A DNA stretch of 62,544 nucleotides, taken from the NCBI RefSeq assembly GCF_002159845.1, contig NZ_NFJK01000020.1:1-62544 (forward strand). Direction: 5' to 3'. The position numbers were made by a program, and so were the translations under genes. Below the pieces are notes generated by a model. It saw nothing but the letters and a program-made list of their open reading frames with translations. It was not told the DNA's origin and searched no databases. Origin of the DNA: Anaeromassilibacillus sp. An250 (lineage in GTDB: Bacteria > Bacillota > Clostridia > Oscillospirales > Acutalibacteraceae). Shown piece by piece: positions 52,290 through 61,482 of the stretch (positions are counted from its first letter, which is position 1; each line of letters opens with the position of its first letter).

Positions 52290-53572
52290 AAGCAAAAAAA
52301 TCTGCGGATTGGAGGCGGCTGGACAACGCGGCGAAAATCTTTCCGTGTACCAGCACCAAGGCGGACACCAAGGTGTTCCGGTTTTCCTGCGAGCTGACCG
52401 AACCCGTGGACCAGCCCACGCTGCAATTGGCGTTGGAACGCGCGCTGGAGGTGTTCCCTGGCTACCGGTGCAGCCTGCGCCGGGGGATGTTCTGGTACTA
52501 TCTGGAGGACAGCACCGAGCAGCCCATCGTCCGGGAGGAGTACCGACCCCCATGCAGCGCGCTCTATGAAAAGGGCAGCCGTGGCCTGCTCTTTGAAGTG
52601 ACGTATTTCCGCCGCAGGATCAATTTTGAAGTCTACCACGCGCTGACGGATGGCACCGGGGCGGTGCAGTTTTTGCGCGTATTGGTCTATCACTATCTGA
52701 CAATCCGGCACGCGGACCGCTTTGCGGACGCGCTGCCCGCGCTGGACTACGATGCGTCCGCCACAGAGAAGATGGACGACAGCTTCCGCAAATATTACAC
52801 GCGCAAACGCAAGCAGCATGAGGCCTCCCCGAAGGCGTATAAATTGCGCGGGCCCAGCCTGCCGGACCACCGTATCGCGGTGATCGAAGGGGCGATGCCG
52901 GTCAAGGCGGTGTTGCAAAAGGCGCACGAATACGGCGCGACGATGACCGTTTTCTGTGCGGCGCTGCTGATGTGCTCCATCGAAAAGGAGATGGCGATGC
53001 GCCATAAGAAGCGCCCGGTCGTTTTGGCGGTGCCGGTCAACCTGCGCAGCTATTTCCCCTCTGGGAGTGCCCGCAATTTTTTCAGCGTCATCCAGGCGCG
53101 CTACCATTTCCGAAAAAATTCGAACCGGCTGGAAGATGTGATCGCCAGCCTGCACGATACCTTTGAAAGCGAATTGACCCAGGAGAAGATGGAGGGGCGG
53201 CTGAACCAGTTTGTCCAGTACGACTTCAATCCGGTGGCCCGCATCGCGCCCCTGGTCGTCAAAGATTTCGTGATGCGGATCGGTTATGATCTCTCCGCGA
53301 GCAAGGAGACGGCGGCCATTTCCAATGTGGGGAAGATCGACATGCCGCCGGAATTGCGGGAATACATCCGCCTGTTCGACGTGTTCGTCAGCACGAGCCG
53401 CCTGCAGGTTTGTATGTGCTCCTTTGGGGACCAACTGACCGCCAGCTTCACGGCGCCGTTTGTCAGCACGGACATTCAGAAGAACTTTTTCCGTTTTCTC
53501 ACCGGGATGGGCATCCCGGTGGAAATTACGTCCAATGTGCCGTTCGGGGCGGGAGAGGGGGACCGGAAATGA
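52286..53572 (+). CDS. Condensation/alcohol-acetyltransferase-like acyltransferase
   Basis: 428 residues with the CoA-dependent acyltransferase (condensation, WES/DGAT-like) fold. The catalytic motif is HALTDG, H118-x3-D122, and a second-lobe segment is near YFPSGSARNFFSVI, equivalent to the floor of the channel. It begins with GTG overlapping the hydrolase stop. It likely transfers an acyl group to an alcohol or sugar, perhaps a lipid; substrate unknown. Confidence 0.82.
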   Translation: MKAKKSADWRRLDNAAKIFPCTSTKADTKVFRFSCELTEPVDQPTLQLALERALEVFPGYRCSLRRGMFWYYLEDSTEQPIVREEYRPPCSALYEKGSRGLLFEVTYFRRRINFEVYHALTDGTGAVQFLRVLVYHYLTIRHADRFADALPALDYDASATEKMDDSFRKYYTRKRKQHEASPKAYKLRGPSLPDHRIAVIEGAMPVKAVLQKAHEYGATMTVFCAALLMCSIEKEMAMRHKKRPVVLAVPVNLRSYFPSGSARNFFSVIQARYHFRKNSNRLEDVIASLHDTFESELTQEKMEGRLNQFVQYDFNPVARIAPLVVKDFVMRIGYDLSASKETAAISNVGKIDMPPELREYIRLFDVFVSTSRLQVCMCSFGDQLTASFTAPFVSTDIQKNFFRFLTGMGIPVEITSNVPFGAGEGDRK

Positions 53573-54240
53573 AGTACTGTGCCAAATGTAAAGTTACGGT
53601 GACCGGTGCGGGTACACGCTGCCCGCTGTGTCAAGGGGGCCTTCAGGAAAACGGTGAGCCGGATGTGCGCGGCGCAATCTTCCCAAACATCCCCGACACG
53701 CTGCATAAACACAGCCTGTTTTTCCGCATCTTGATTTTGGTTTCCGTCGCCGCCGTGGTGATCTGCGGGGTCATCAACTTGATCCTCCCGGAGCACGGCT
53801 GGTGGTCGTTGTTTGTGCTGGCGGGGGTGGTCTGCGGCTGGATCAGCCTCGCGGTGGCGTTCCACTACCGGCGGAACGTCCCGAAATCCATCCTATACCA
53901 GGTGGTGGTCGTCTGCGTTTTAACTACCCTGTGGGATTATTGGACGGGATGGCACGGCTGGTCGATCGATTATGTGATCCCGATCACCTGCGTGGTGGCG
54001 ATGCTGGTGCTGGCGATTACCGCGCGGGTGTTTAAGCTCAATTTGGGCAGTTTTATCATGTATTTTACCATCTCCGCACTGTTTGCCATTGTGCCGGTGA
54101 TCTTCTATGTGCGGGGAATGCTCCAAGTGGTCTATCCCTCCCTGATCTGTGTGGCGGGCAGCATCATTTCGTTGGCCGCATTGATTCTCTTCGAGGGGGA
54201 CAACATGCGCAAGGAGCTGAAACGCAGGTTACATTTATAA
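53569..54240 (+). CDS. DUF6320-like zinc-ribbon membrane protein
   Basis: 223 residues. An N-terminal zinc ribbon (CAKCKVTVTGAGTRCPLC) is followed by about six hydrophobic spans (from 50 to 210: ILILVSVAAVVICGVINLIL, LFVLAGVVCGWISLAVAF, and so on) and a basic tail. The ATG overlaps the acyltransferase stop. It is the third gene of the hydrolase/acyltransferase operon and probably the membrane partner; no activity is known. Confidence 0.8.
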   Translation: MKYCAKCKVTVTGAGTRCPLCQGGLQENGEPDVRGAIFPNIPDTLHKHSLFFRILILVSVAAVVICGVINLILPEHGWWSLFVLAGVVCGWISLAVAFHYRRNVPKSILYQVVVVCVLTTLWDYWTGWHGWSIDYVIPITCVVAMLVLAITARVFKLNLGSFIMYFTISALFAIVPVIFYVRGMLQVVYPSLICVAGSIISLAALILFEGDNMRKELKRRLHL

Positions 54241-54256
54241 AACAGGAAATGTGTAC

Positions 54257-54306
54257 AACAGTGGGGTTGAACCGATGATGAAACCGGCTCAGCCCCATTG
54301 TTTATG
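54257..54306. terminator. Terminator between the membrane-protein gene and abrB-like gene
   Basis: aacagtggggttga (54257-54270) pairs with the cagccccattgtt region (54289-54303) through two G-T pairs, then tttatgtttt. It serves both convergent genes. Confidence 0.65.
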
Positions 54307-54487
54307 TTTTGATCTTCACTTTTGGCAGAATACAGGTCACTTTTTTTAAAGTAATCGTTTGCTTTCTCTGATTCACCGAAATTTTGATGGAATCGCTCGT
54401 TTGCCAATGGAATGTTCTGCGCATATCAGCGGGGATGACAATTCGTCCCAATTCGTCGATTTTACGTATCGTTCCACAATCTTTCAT
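54302..54487 (-). CDS. AbrB/SpoVT-like transition-state regulator
   Basis: 61 residues. N-terminal swapped-hairpin DNA-binding domain with GTIRKIDELGRIVIPADMRR, the family hallmark, and a beta tail (ITLKKVTC). Dimeric DNA binder without a C-terminal sensor half. ATG 54487 follows GGGGGTGA. Divergent from an XRE regulator. Confidence 0.88.
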   Translation of the reverse strand: MKDCGTIRKIDELGRIVIPADMRRTFHWQTSDSIKISVNQRKQTITLKKVTCILPKVKIKT

Positions 54488-54620
54488 TTTGTCACCCCCT
54501 ATCCCTCAATGATTAGAGCCTATTATAGCATAATTCCAGAAAATAGTATACCTAATATCCAGAATATAAGAGGTTATTTTCATCAAACTCTACTTATATA
54601 CTGTGTTTAGGGGTGGTTTG

Positions 54621-54965
54621 ATGGACATGGAAGTGGTTGGCAAACGCATTCAAGCATTGCGAAAAGAACACAAGATGACCCAACAACAGCTGGCAGAAGC
54701 GATAGATATTAGTGAAAAGTATTTATCGAATATTGAAACAGGAAAAGATATTTGTTCCATCCATGTGATTCTCAATATTGCAAATCTTTTGGATGCAAGT
54801 GTAGATGACCTATTGGGCAGCAACTTAAAATACAACCGGTTCCATACTCCTGCAAATGGGGCATATCATACCCGCCTAATCAACGAAACGTATGCGCTGA
54901 GTGAAAAAGAATGTGCCCATCTTCTTCGGTATATTGAGTTAATGAAAGAGCACGATAAAAAGTAA
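54621..54965 (+). CDS. XRE-family regulator
   Basis: 114 residues. Cro/CI HTH (about 7-62: GKRIQALRKEHKMTQQQLAEAIDISEKYLSNIETGKDI) and a short helical C-terminus. ATG 54621 follows GGGGTGG; the GTG at 54603 is unlikely. Paired divergently with the AbrB-like gene and followed by a terminator, so monocistronic. Confidence 0.87.
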   Translation: MDMEVVGKRIQALRKEHKMTQQQLAEAIDISEKYLSNIETGKDICSIHVILNIANLLDASVDDLLGSNLKYNRFHTPANGAYHTRLINETYALSEKECAHLLRYIELMKEHDKK

Positions 54966-54988
54966 AACTATCCAGATGAAAATGTGTT

Positions 54989-55018
54989 GCCGCGGCTGAT
55001 CGCCGCGGCTAATTTTAT
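54989..55018 (+). terminator. Terminator after the XRE gene
   Basis: gccgcggc (54989-54996), loop tgatc, gccgcggc (55002-55009), then taattttatt. Confidence 0.85.
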
Positions 55019-55110
55019 TGAAAATTTTAAAGAGAGATCGAACGGCTTCATATTGCGCCGCTGATTGGAACATGCTACTCTTGAAAGAACAAGTGAAAGT
55101 GGGGGAAAGA

Positions 55111-56691
55111 ATGGATACAGCGATTTACTACAATGGCACCATCCTGACTATGGAAGAACCGCTCTATGCGGAGGCCGTGCTTGTGGAGGATGGGGTTATC
55201 CGTCAGGTGGGCAGCCGGGAGGCGCTCTTCGCGCAGAAACGCGCGGATACGCGACTGGTGGATCTACAGGGCGCGGTTTTGCTGCCCGCGTTCATCGACC
55301 CGCACAGCCATATCACGGCGCTGGCCCAGACGCTCGGCCTGGTGAACCTGAGCGGCTGCAAGAACTTCGGGGAGATCACCGAGCGGCTGGATGCATTTAT
55401 CGCGAGAACCAAACCAGACAAAGGGCAATGGGTGTCCGCCTTTGGCTACGACCACAACGACTTAGAGGAAAAGCGCCATCCGGACGGCGCGCTTTTGGAC
55501 CGGTACCCCTTCCCGGTCGTGGTGACGCATGCGTCCGGCCATATGGGGGTCGTGAACCGCATGGGCCTGCAAGCGTTGGGGATCACCGCATCGACGCCCA
55601 ACCCAGAGGGCGGGGTGATCGGCCGGTGCGCAGATACCCAGGAACCAAACGGCTATTTGGAGGAAACAGCGTTCACCGGCTTCACCGCGCGCATCCCGCA
55701 GCCGCCTTTGGAGCAGCAGATGCGCCAGATGGAGCAGGCGCAGGACATCTACCTGCAAAACGGGATTACCACCGCGCAGGACGGATTTACAAAGGAAGCG
55801 GAGTGGACGCTCCTGCACTGCCTTGCCGGGCAGAAGCGCTTGAAATTGGATGTAGTTGCCTATCCGAATTTGCCGGACAACCGGAAGATCGCTTTGGAAC
55901 ACCCGCAGTATTGCAAGCAGTATCATAACCGCTTGAAAATCGGCGGCTATAAAGTCTTTCTGGACGGTTCCCCGCAGGGGCGTACCGCCTGGATGAGCCA
56001 GCCGTATGCGGATGCGTCCGACGGGTATCGCGGCTACGCCGTGCACACGGACGAGGAGGTGCGTTCGTATATGCGGCAAGCGCTGCAAGACCACATGCAG
56101 ATTTTGGCGCACTGCAATGGGGATGCCGCGGCGCAGCAGATGATCGACGCCTATGCCGCGGAAAAGACCGGGGAGGACATCCGTCCGGTGATGATCCATG
56201 CTCAGCTGGTCCGCCCGGATCAACTGGCGCGCATGGGAGAGCTCGGGATGATCGCTTCGTTCTTTGTCGCGCATACGTATTACTGGGGGGACGTGCATCT
56301 GAAAAACTTCGGGGAAGCGCGTGCAACGGCGATCAGCCCCGTGCGCGCCGCCATCGGCAACGGGGTGGTGTATACGTTCCATCAGGATACGCCGGTGATT
56401 CTACCCAATATGTTGGAAACGCTCTGGTGTGCGGTCAACCGCATCAGCAAGGGCGGCTATGTCATGGGGGAGGCCCAGCGCGTTTCGCCGCTGGAGGCGT
56501 TGAAGGGAGTAACGCTTTATGCGGCGTACCAATACTTTGAGGAGAACGAAAAGGGCTCCATCCGGCCGGGCAAGCGGGCGGATTTCGTGCTATTGGATCG
56601 GGACCCTTTGCAGGTGGACCCGATGGAGCTCAGAGACCTGCGCGTATTGGCGACGATCCGGGGTGGAATCGTGGTATATGAAGGGAAGTGA
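55111..56691 (+). CDS. YtcJ-like amidohydrolase (Amidohydro_3)
   Basis: 526 residues. Metal-binding PAFIDPHSH at the barrel start, HASGHMGVVNR, DGSPQGRTAWM, LAHCNGDAA and IHAQLVRPDQL, then GKRADFVLLDRDP near the end. A cytosolic zinc-dependent hydrolase for N-substituted amides; substrate cannot be read. ATG 55111 follows GGGGGAAAG; the earlier frame start at 55018 lies beside the upstream terminator. The mutY start comes just after its stop. Confidence 0.88.
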   Translation: MDTAIYYNGTILTMEEPLYAEAVLVEDGVIRQVGSREALFAQKRADTRLVDLQGAVLLPAFIDPHSHITALAQTLGLVNLSGCKNFGEITERLDAFIARTKPDKGQWVSAFGYDHNDLEEKRHPDGALLDRYPFPVVVTHASGHMGVVNRMGLQALGITASTPNPEGGVIGRCADTQEPNGYLEETAFTGFTARIPQPPLEQQMRQMEQAQDIYLQNGITTAQDGFTKEAEWTLLHCLAGQKRLKLDVVAYPNLPDNRKIALEHPQYCKQYHNRLKIGGYKVFLDGSPQGRTAWMSQPYADASDGYRGYAVHTDEEVRSYMRQALQDHMQILAHCNGDAAAQQMIDAYAAEKTGEDIRPVMIHAQLVRPDQLARMGELGMIASFFVAHTYYWGDVHLKNFGEARATAISPVRAAIGNGVVYTFHQDTPVILPNMLETLWCAVNRISKGGYVMGEAQRVSPLEALKGVTLYAAYQYFEENEKGSIRPGKRADFVLLDRDPLQVDPMELRDLRVLATIRGGIVVYEGK

Positions 56692-56696
56692 AGAGT

Positions 56697-57737
56697 ATGG
56701 ATTCATTGGCGGCGATTGTCGAACCGCTTTTGGAATGGTATGGACGCAACGCCCGTTCCCTGCCGTGGAGGGAGGAACCGGCGCCTTACCGCGTCTGGGT
56801 CTCTGAGATTATGCTGCAACAGACCCGCGTGGAGGCAGTGAAGCCGTATTTTGCCCGCTTCCTGGCGGAACTCCCGGACGTGCCTGCCCTCGCCAGCGCG
56901 CCGGAACAGCAGCTGATGAAGCTCTGGGAGGGGCTGGGATATTACAGCCGGGCGCGCAATCTGCAAAAGGCCGCGCGCGTGATGGTGGAACAATACGGCG
57001 GGACGCTTCCGGCCGACTACGATGCGCTGTTGAAGCTGCCCGGCATCGGCCCTTATACAGCGGGGGCGGTTGCCTCCATCGCCTATGGGATTCCCGTCCC
57101 GGCGGTGGACGGCAATGTGCTGCGCGTGGTGATGCGCTTGACCGCAGGTTGGGAGGACATCGCGGACCCGGCCGTCAAGCGCGCCGTGGAGCGGCGTATG
57201 GCGGAGATCCTGCCGAAGGACCGGCCGGGGGATTTCAACCAGGCAATGATGGAGCTCGGCGCGACCGTCTGCGCGCCGGGCGGCGAACCGAAATGCCTGG
57301 TTTGCCCGCTGAACGCCCTGTGCGAAGGGTACCGCCAAGGGATTGCGCGGGAACTCCCCGTCAAAGCCAAGAAGAAGGCGCGCCGCATCGAGGAGAGGAC
57401 GGTGTTCCTGCTGGTCTGCGATGGCGAGCTCGCAATCCGCAAGCGGGCGGATAGCGGCCTTTTGGCGGGCCTCTGGGAGCTTCCCTCCGTGGAAGGAAAG
57501 CTGAACCCGGAGGGCGCTGCGGAAACCCTACAGGAATGGGGCGCACAGCCGGTGTCGATCCGGGAGATGCCGGCGGCGAAACATATCTTCTCCCACGTGG
57601 AATGGCATATGACCGGCTACTGGGTCGATTTGACGGAGCGCCCGGAGGGGTTCACCTGGGCCGGGCGGGAGACGTTGCAGCAGGAATACGCCCTGCCGTC
57701 GGCGTTCCGCGCGTACTTAGAGGCGTTTACGAAGTAA
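56697..57737 (+). CDS. mutY: A/G-specific adenine glycosylase MutY
   Basis: 346 residues. Removes adenine opposite 8-oxoguanine. HhH motif LPGIGPYTAGAV, catalytic E37 (SEIMLQQTRV) and D138 (AVDGN), and the four-Cys iron-sulfur loop C192, C200, C203 and C209. The C-terminal NUDIX-like domain (about 225-345) recognises 8-oxoG. ATG 56697 has GAAGGGAA upstream; the GTG at 56688 is too close. Confidence 0.94.
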   Translation: MDSLAAIVEPLLEWYGRNARSLPWREEPAPYRVWVSEIMLQQTRVEAVKPYFARFLAELPDVPALASAPEQQLMKLWEGLGYYSRARNLQKAARVMVEQYGGTLPADYDALLKLPGIGPYTAGAVASIAYGIPVPAVDGNVLRVVMRLTAGWEDIADPAVKRAVERRMAEILPKDRPGDFNQAMMELGATVCAPGGEPKCLVCPLNALCEGYRQGIARELPVKAKKKARRIEERTVFLLVCDGELAIRKRADSGLLAGLWELPSVEGKLNPEGAAETLQEWGAQPVSIREMPAAKHIFSHVEWHMTGYWVDLTERPEGFTWAGRETLQQEYALPSAFRAYLEAFTK

Positions 57738-57806
57738 AAGACCGGTATAGTGTTGTGGCTGTTTTTTTGAATCAGAATGGAGGAAGCCTTATGGAGTGCA
57801 TCAATC

Positions 57807-58199
57807 ATGACTGGTAAAAAGGAATCTTTGTTAGAGTCGGAATTTACAAAAAGGATTGGGAAACAGCTGAAAAGGCACCGTCTCCAAAACAACTTAACCC
57901 AAAAGCAAGTGGCAGAAATTTTGGACATAGACGAACAATACTATGGACAAGCAGAACGAGGCGCCAAAAGACTCAGTTTAAAGAAGTTGGTAGCTTTTTG
58001 CGCCTATTTTCATATATCCTTGGACGCTGTTGTTGCAATGGATACAGCGCAAGACGCAGAGAATGAACGAAAGGAATTTATACAAAATATTGCGGAATTA
58101 CTCCCGCTCTGTACCGGAGAAGAACTGAGGTTCCTCCGGATGGTTGTGCAAAGGATGGTATCTGAGGGGAAAACAGAAATACAAAAGGATACATATTAA
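57807..58199 (+). CDS. XRE-family regulator
   Basis: 130 residues. HTH at about 16-75 (IGKQLKRHRLQNNLTQKQVAEILDIDEQYYGQAERGAK), then a helical tail (QNIAELLPLCTGEELRFLRMVVQRMV). The ATG at 57807 has GGAG about ten bases upstream. No partner gene is obvious; it lies between mutY and the exporter genes. Confidence 0.85.
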   Translation: MTGKKESLLESEFTKRIGKQLKRHRLQNNLTQKQVAEILDIDEQYYGQAERGAKRLSLKKLVAFCAYFHISLDAVVAMDTAQDAENERKEFIQNIAELLPLCTGEELRFLRMVVQRMVSEGKTEIQKDTY

Positions 58200-58337
58200 T
58201 AAAATCCAAAGCCACGATGAACAGAAAGAGTGAAAATTCGAAAGAAAACATAACATAACGTAGCACAACACCTTCCCCTTTCTTCCGCACCGGTTTTGTG
58301 CTATACTGCAACAAACGCATGGTCAGGGGGCGAGAAC

Positions 58338-59102
58338 ATGAACTACGATGACCTTATCAGCGCTGCAACAGACGTGGGATATCTGCTTTTGCGCAACGGC
58401 GCGGAAATCTACCGCGTGGAGGATTCCATGCAGCGCATTTTTCGCGCCTATGGAGTGGAGACGGGCGAAGTCTTCGCCATTCCCACCTGCATCTTTGTGA
58501 CCATCACCACGCCGGAGGGGAAATCCATCACCAAGATCAAGCGCCTCTATACGCGCGGGACAGATTTGGATAAGGTCGACCAGGCGAACGACCTTTGCCG
58601 CCGGATCTGCCGCACATGTCCGGACGTTTCGAGCATCCATGCGGAGGTGGAGAAGATCAACCGCCGGCCGGTCTACGATTTCTGGACGCAGGTTGCCGCG
58701 TTTGCCATGGTCGCCTTTTCCTTTACCCTGTTCTATGGAGGAACCTTGCCGGACGCGTTTTGTTCCCTGTTTTGCGGCGCCGGGGTCAAGCTGGTCAACC
58801 ACTTCATGGGGCGGTTCCAGGCAAACGCCTTCTTTACCAATATTGTCGCCAGCTGCGTGGCGGCGACGATCGCGATGTTGGCGGTCCAAATGGGGTTCGG
58901 CGCGAATCTGGATAAAATCATCATCGGCGCCCTGATGAACCTGGTCCCCGGCATCGTCATCACCAGCTTTATGCGCGACATCATGGGCGGCGATTTGATC
59001 GCGGGATTGATCCGCTTTGTGGAGTCGCTGCTTGTAGCCACGGCGATTGCCATCGGCGCCGGTATTGCGCTGATGGTGCCGCGCCTGATCTGGGGGGTGT
59101 GA
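58338..59102 (+). CDS. ThrE-type amino-acid exporter, large part (DUF1212)
   Basis: 254 residues. N-terminal soluble domain (about 1-110: LLLRNGAEIYRVEDSMQRIF, ETGEVFAIPTCIFVTI) and five hydrophobic segments (120-250) with GALMNLVPGIVITSFMRD, the ThrE hallmark. Homologues export threonine or serine as a two-part transporter with the following gene. ATG 58338 follows AGGGGG. The next gene overlaps its stop by a few bases in the leader. Confidence 0.9.
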   Translation: MNYDDLISAATDVGYLLLRNGAEIYRVEDSMQRIFRAYGVETGEVFAIPTCIFVTITTPEGKSITKIKRLYTRGTDLDKVDQANDLCRRICRTCPDVSSIHAEVEKINRRPVYDFWTQVAAFAMVAFSFTLFYGGTLPDAFCSLFCGAGVKLVNHFMGRFQANAFFTNIVASCVAATIAMLAVQMGFGANLDKIIIGALMNLVPGIVITSFMRDIMGGDLIAGLIRFVESLLVATAIAIGAGIALMVPRLIWGV

Positions 59103-59104
59103 GG

Positions 59105-59548
59105 ATGGACGTGTATTTGCCCTGCTTCTATAGTTTTATCGCTTGTATGGCGGTTTGCCTGGTGTTCAATGTGCGCGGGAAGCTGATCTTTTTTACCTCC
59201 CTCGGCGGCGCGATCGGCTGGTTTGTCTACCTGCTCTGCCGCCCCTTGCAGAACGACATTGTGCAGTTCTTTATCGCCACGGTAGTGATCACCATCTATT
59301 CTGAGGTGATGGCGCGCATCCACAAAGTGCCGGTCACCGGCTATCTGCTCATCGCGCTGTTGCCCATGGTGCCAGGGGGCGGTATCTACTACACGATGGA
59401 ATACTGCATCGCCGGGAATACGCAGATGTTCCTGGAGACCGGCCTGCACACCCTGGGTATTGCGGGGGCGCTAGCGCTCGGCATTTTGCTGGTCTCTTCG
59501 CTCAACCGGCTTTTCGGAATGCCTCGGCGGAACAAGAATAATCGGTGA
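59105..59548 (+). CDS. ThrE-type exporter, small part (DUF3815)
   Basis: 147 residues, mostly membrane: four or five spans with FFTSLGGAIGWFVYLL, TGYLLIALLPMVPGGGIYYTM and the C-terminal GALALGILLV. It completes the exporter begun by the preceding gene. ATG 59105 overlaps the region right after the upstream stop (TGAGGATG). Confidence 0.9.
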   Translation: MDVYLPCFYSFIACMAVCLVFNVRGKLIFFTSLGGAIGWFVYLLCRPLQNDIVQFFIATVVITIYSEVMARIHKVPVTGYLLIALLPMVPGGGIYYTMEYCIAGNTQMFLETGLHTLGIAGALALGILLVSSLNRLFGMPRRNKNNR

Positions 59549-59668
59549 AAAGATTTGACATAATCAGCATGGAGGACCGAAAGAATGCTATGATAGAACC
59601 ATACCCGAGAGGGTGTAATGGATATTCTTTTGCGTACACCTGCGATTATGGCGGAATTTCTTAAACAA

Positions 59669-59707
59669 GGAAAGGGCCGGAATCCAATCTGGATTCCGGT
59701 CCTTTCC
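59669..59707. terminator. Hairpin between exporter and PAP genes
   Basis: ggaaagggccggaatcca (59669-59686) pairs with tggattccggtcctttcc with one G-T pair and a 3-base loop. An 18-bp stem; T-runs are short, so termination strength is uncertain. Confidence 0.65.
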
Positions 59708-59775
59708 TATTGCCATCCTTATCCAAACGGGGCATTCCTCTGCGAAAGCCTATTCTTTCTGGGAACGTTCCCACT

Positions 59776-61266
59776 TTATAAACGGTCTTTGATCGCATCG
59801 ATCAGAATTTTCAAAGCCTTGATGCGGCCATATTTTTTGTTCTGGGACTCAATGATGTGCCACGGGGCAAAATCCGTGGACGTATAGCGGAGCATATCGT
59901 CGATCGCCTCTTCGTATTGATCCCATTTTTCGCGGTTGCGCCAGTCCTCGTCGGTGATCTTCCACTGCTTGGAGGGCGTGTTCTGGCGGTCGTTGAAGCG
60001 GCGCAACTGTTCGTCCTGGTCGATGTGCAGCCAGAACTTTACAACCACGGCGCCCCAATCGTAGAGCTGCCGTTCGAATTCATTGATCTCCCGATAGGCG
60101 CGCTGCCAGTCCTCCGTGGTGCAGAATCCCTCGATGCGTTCCACCATCACACGGCCATACCAGGTGCGGTCGAAGATTGCGATATGCCCATCCTTTGGCA
60201 GGCGCGTCCAGAACCGCCACAGATAATGGTGGGCGAGCTCCGGCGCGGTCGGGCCTGCAATCGGGACGACCTCGTATCCGCGGGGGTCGAGCGCGGCGGC
60301 CACACGGCGGATATTGCCGCCTTTGCCGGCGGCGTCCCAGCCCTCGTAGCAGACGACGACGGGCACGCGCTTCCGATAGATCTTGTTGTGCAGCTCGCTC
60401 AGTTCCTCTTGGAGCTTTTTGAGCTGCTTTTTATATTTTTCATCGGTGATGGTCTTGTCCAGGGAGACGTCCTTCAGCTTCGGCATGGGAACAAAGGTAA
60501 AGTTGCCGGGAAGGATAATATTGGTTGGGGTAATGGGGTGTTCCTTGCGGTGCTGCTTGAGCGCCAATGCGGTTTTGATCCCGTCGATGACGGTGTGGTA
60601 GATTTCCAGCTCCGCGTGCAGGCGGTCCGTGCTGGCGATGACATGCCAGGGGGCGTAAGTGGTGTTGGTGTATTCCAACATCTCGTCAAATGCGCGGTAG
60701 TAGCGGTCGTACTGTTTGTTCCGCTTCCAATCCTGCTGGGTGACGCGCCACTCCGTATTTTTGGAATTCGCCAGGTTTTCCAGGCGCTCCCGCTGTTCCT
60801 TCTGGCTGATGTGCAGGAAGAATTTGATAATCAGATACCCGTTGTCCGCGAGCTGCCGCTCGAAGGTGTTGGTGTCGTTCATGCGGCGCAGGTTGGTCAC
60901 ATCGTCCACCTCGTCCTCCAGACGGAGTACGGAGATTTCCTGGTACCAGCTGCGGTCCATCACCGCGATTTCCCCGCCTCCGGGGATGATCTTCCAATAG
61001 CGCCAGAGGTTCGGTTCGCGCTTTTCCAGCTCCGTGGGGGCAATGTTGGAGTACACTTTGGAGCCGCGCGGGTCAAAGTTCAGGATCAGGTTGGCGATCT
61101 GGCTGCCCTTTCCAGCCGAACCCCACCCTTCGAACACAATGATGACGGGAAGCTTGTTCTGCTTCACCAGCTGTTGCAGGGAAGAGAGCTCTTCTTTGAG
61201 CGCGGAAGCTTCTTTTTTATATTCCTCTTTTGTGATGGAAGCCTTTAGATTGACTTTTTCCAACAT
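59776..61266 (-). CDS. pap: Polyphosphate:AMP phosphotransferase (tandem PPK2)
   Basis: 496 residues, two fused PPK2 domains. Domain 1: P-loop FEGWGSAGKGS (about 46-56), DPRGS, MDRSWYQE. Domain 2: YEGWDAAGKGGNI (about 295), DPRGYE, FDRTWYGRVMVERIEG. The tandem form, as in Acinetobacter Pap, uses polyphosphate to make ADP from AMP. ATG 61266 has AAAGGGG nine bases upstream, while TTG 61275 does not. Stands alone on the minus strand. Confidence 0.9.
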   Translation of the reverse strand: MLEKVNLKASITKEEYKKEASALKEELSSLQQLVKQNKLPVIIVFEGWGSAGKGSQIANLILNFDPRGSKVYSNIAPTELEKREPNLWRYWKIIPGGGEIAVMDRSWYQEISVLRLEDEVDDVTNLRRMNDTNTFERQLADNGYLIIKFFLHISQKEQRERLENLANSKNTEWRVTQQDWKRNKQYDRYYRAFDEMLEYTNTTYAPWHVIASTDRLHAELEIYHTVIDGIKTALALKQHRKEHPITPTNIILPGNFTFVPMPKLKDVSLDKTITDEKYKKQLKKLQEELSELHNKIYRKRVPVVVCYEGWDAAGKGGNIRRVAAALDPRGYEVVPIAGPTAPELAHHYLWRFWTRLPKDGHIAIFDRTWYGRVMVERIEGFCTTEDWQRAYREINEFERQLYDWGAVVVKFWLHIDQDEQLRRFNDRQNTPSKQWKITDEDWRNREKWDQYEEAIDDMLRYTSTDFAPWHIIESQNKKYGRIKALKILIDAIKDRL

Positions 61267-61433
61267 GCCGGGCAACCCCTTTCCATTCTACTCCTTAATG
61301 GGAGACTATATGCCAATTATACACTAATTTACTAAAATTGCAATCTTTTTTGTGCGAACGGACAAATCTTATTTCTATGGATATATCTTTCTCGTATCTT
61401 GCCCAGATGTTTGCGAAAAAGCGCAGGTTTCAT

Positions 61434-61448
61434 GCGGCTTTGCCGCAC
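61434..61448. repeat. Small hairpin left of the insertion sequence
   Basis: tgcggc/gccgca with a ttt loop, followed by acgcttttct, 7 bases from the IS end. Possibly the terminator of a gene disrupted or displaced by the IS; no gene is seen to its left (61267-61433). Confidence 0.4.
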
Positions 61449-61455
61449 GCTTTTC

Positions 61456-61482
61456 TGTAGGTTTGTCAAACATCTTGTACAG
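61456..61482 (+). repeat. Left terminal inverted repeat of the IS
   Basis: 27 bases starting TGTAG, paired with 62518-62544. The transposase stop codon (61466) falls inside it. Confidence 0.65.

Noticed and set aside
59857-61248. 463-codon plus-strand frame over the PAP gene
   Set aside because: Antisense shadow; the minus-strand PPK2 motifs are unambiguous.
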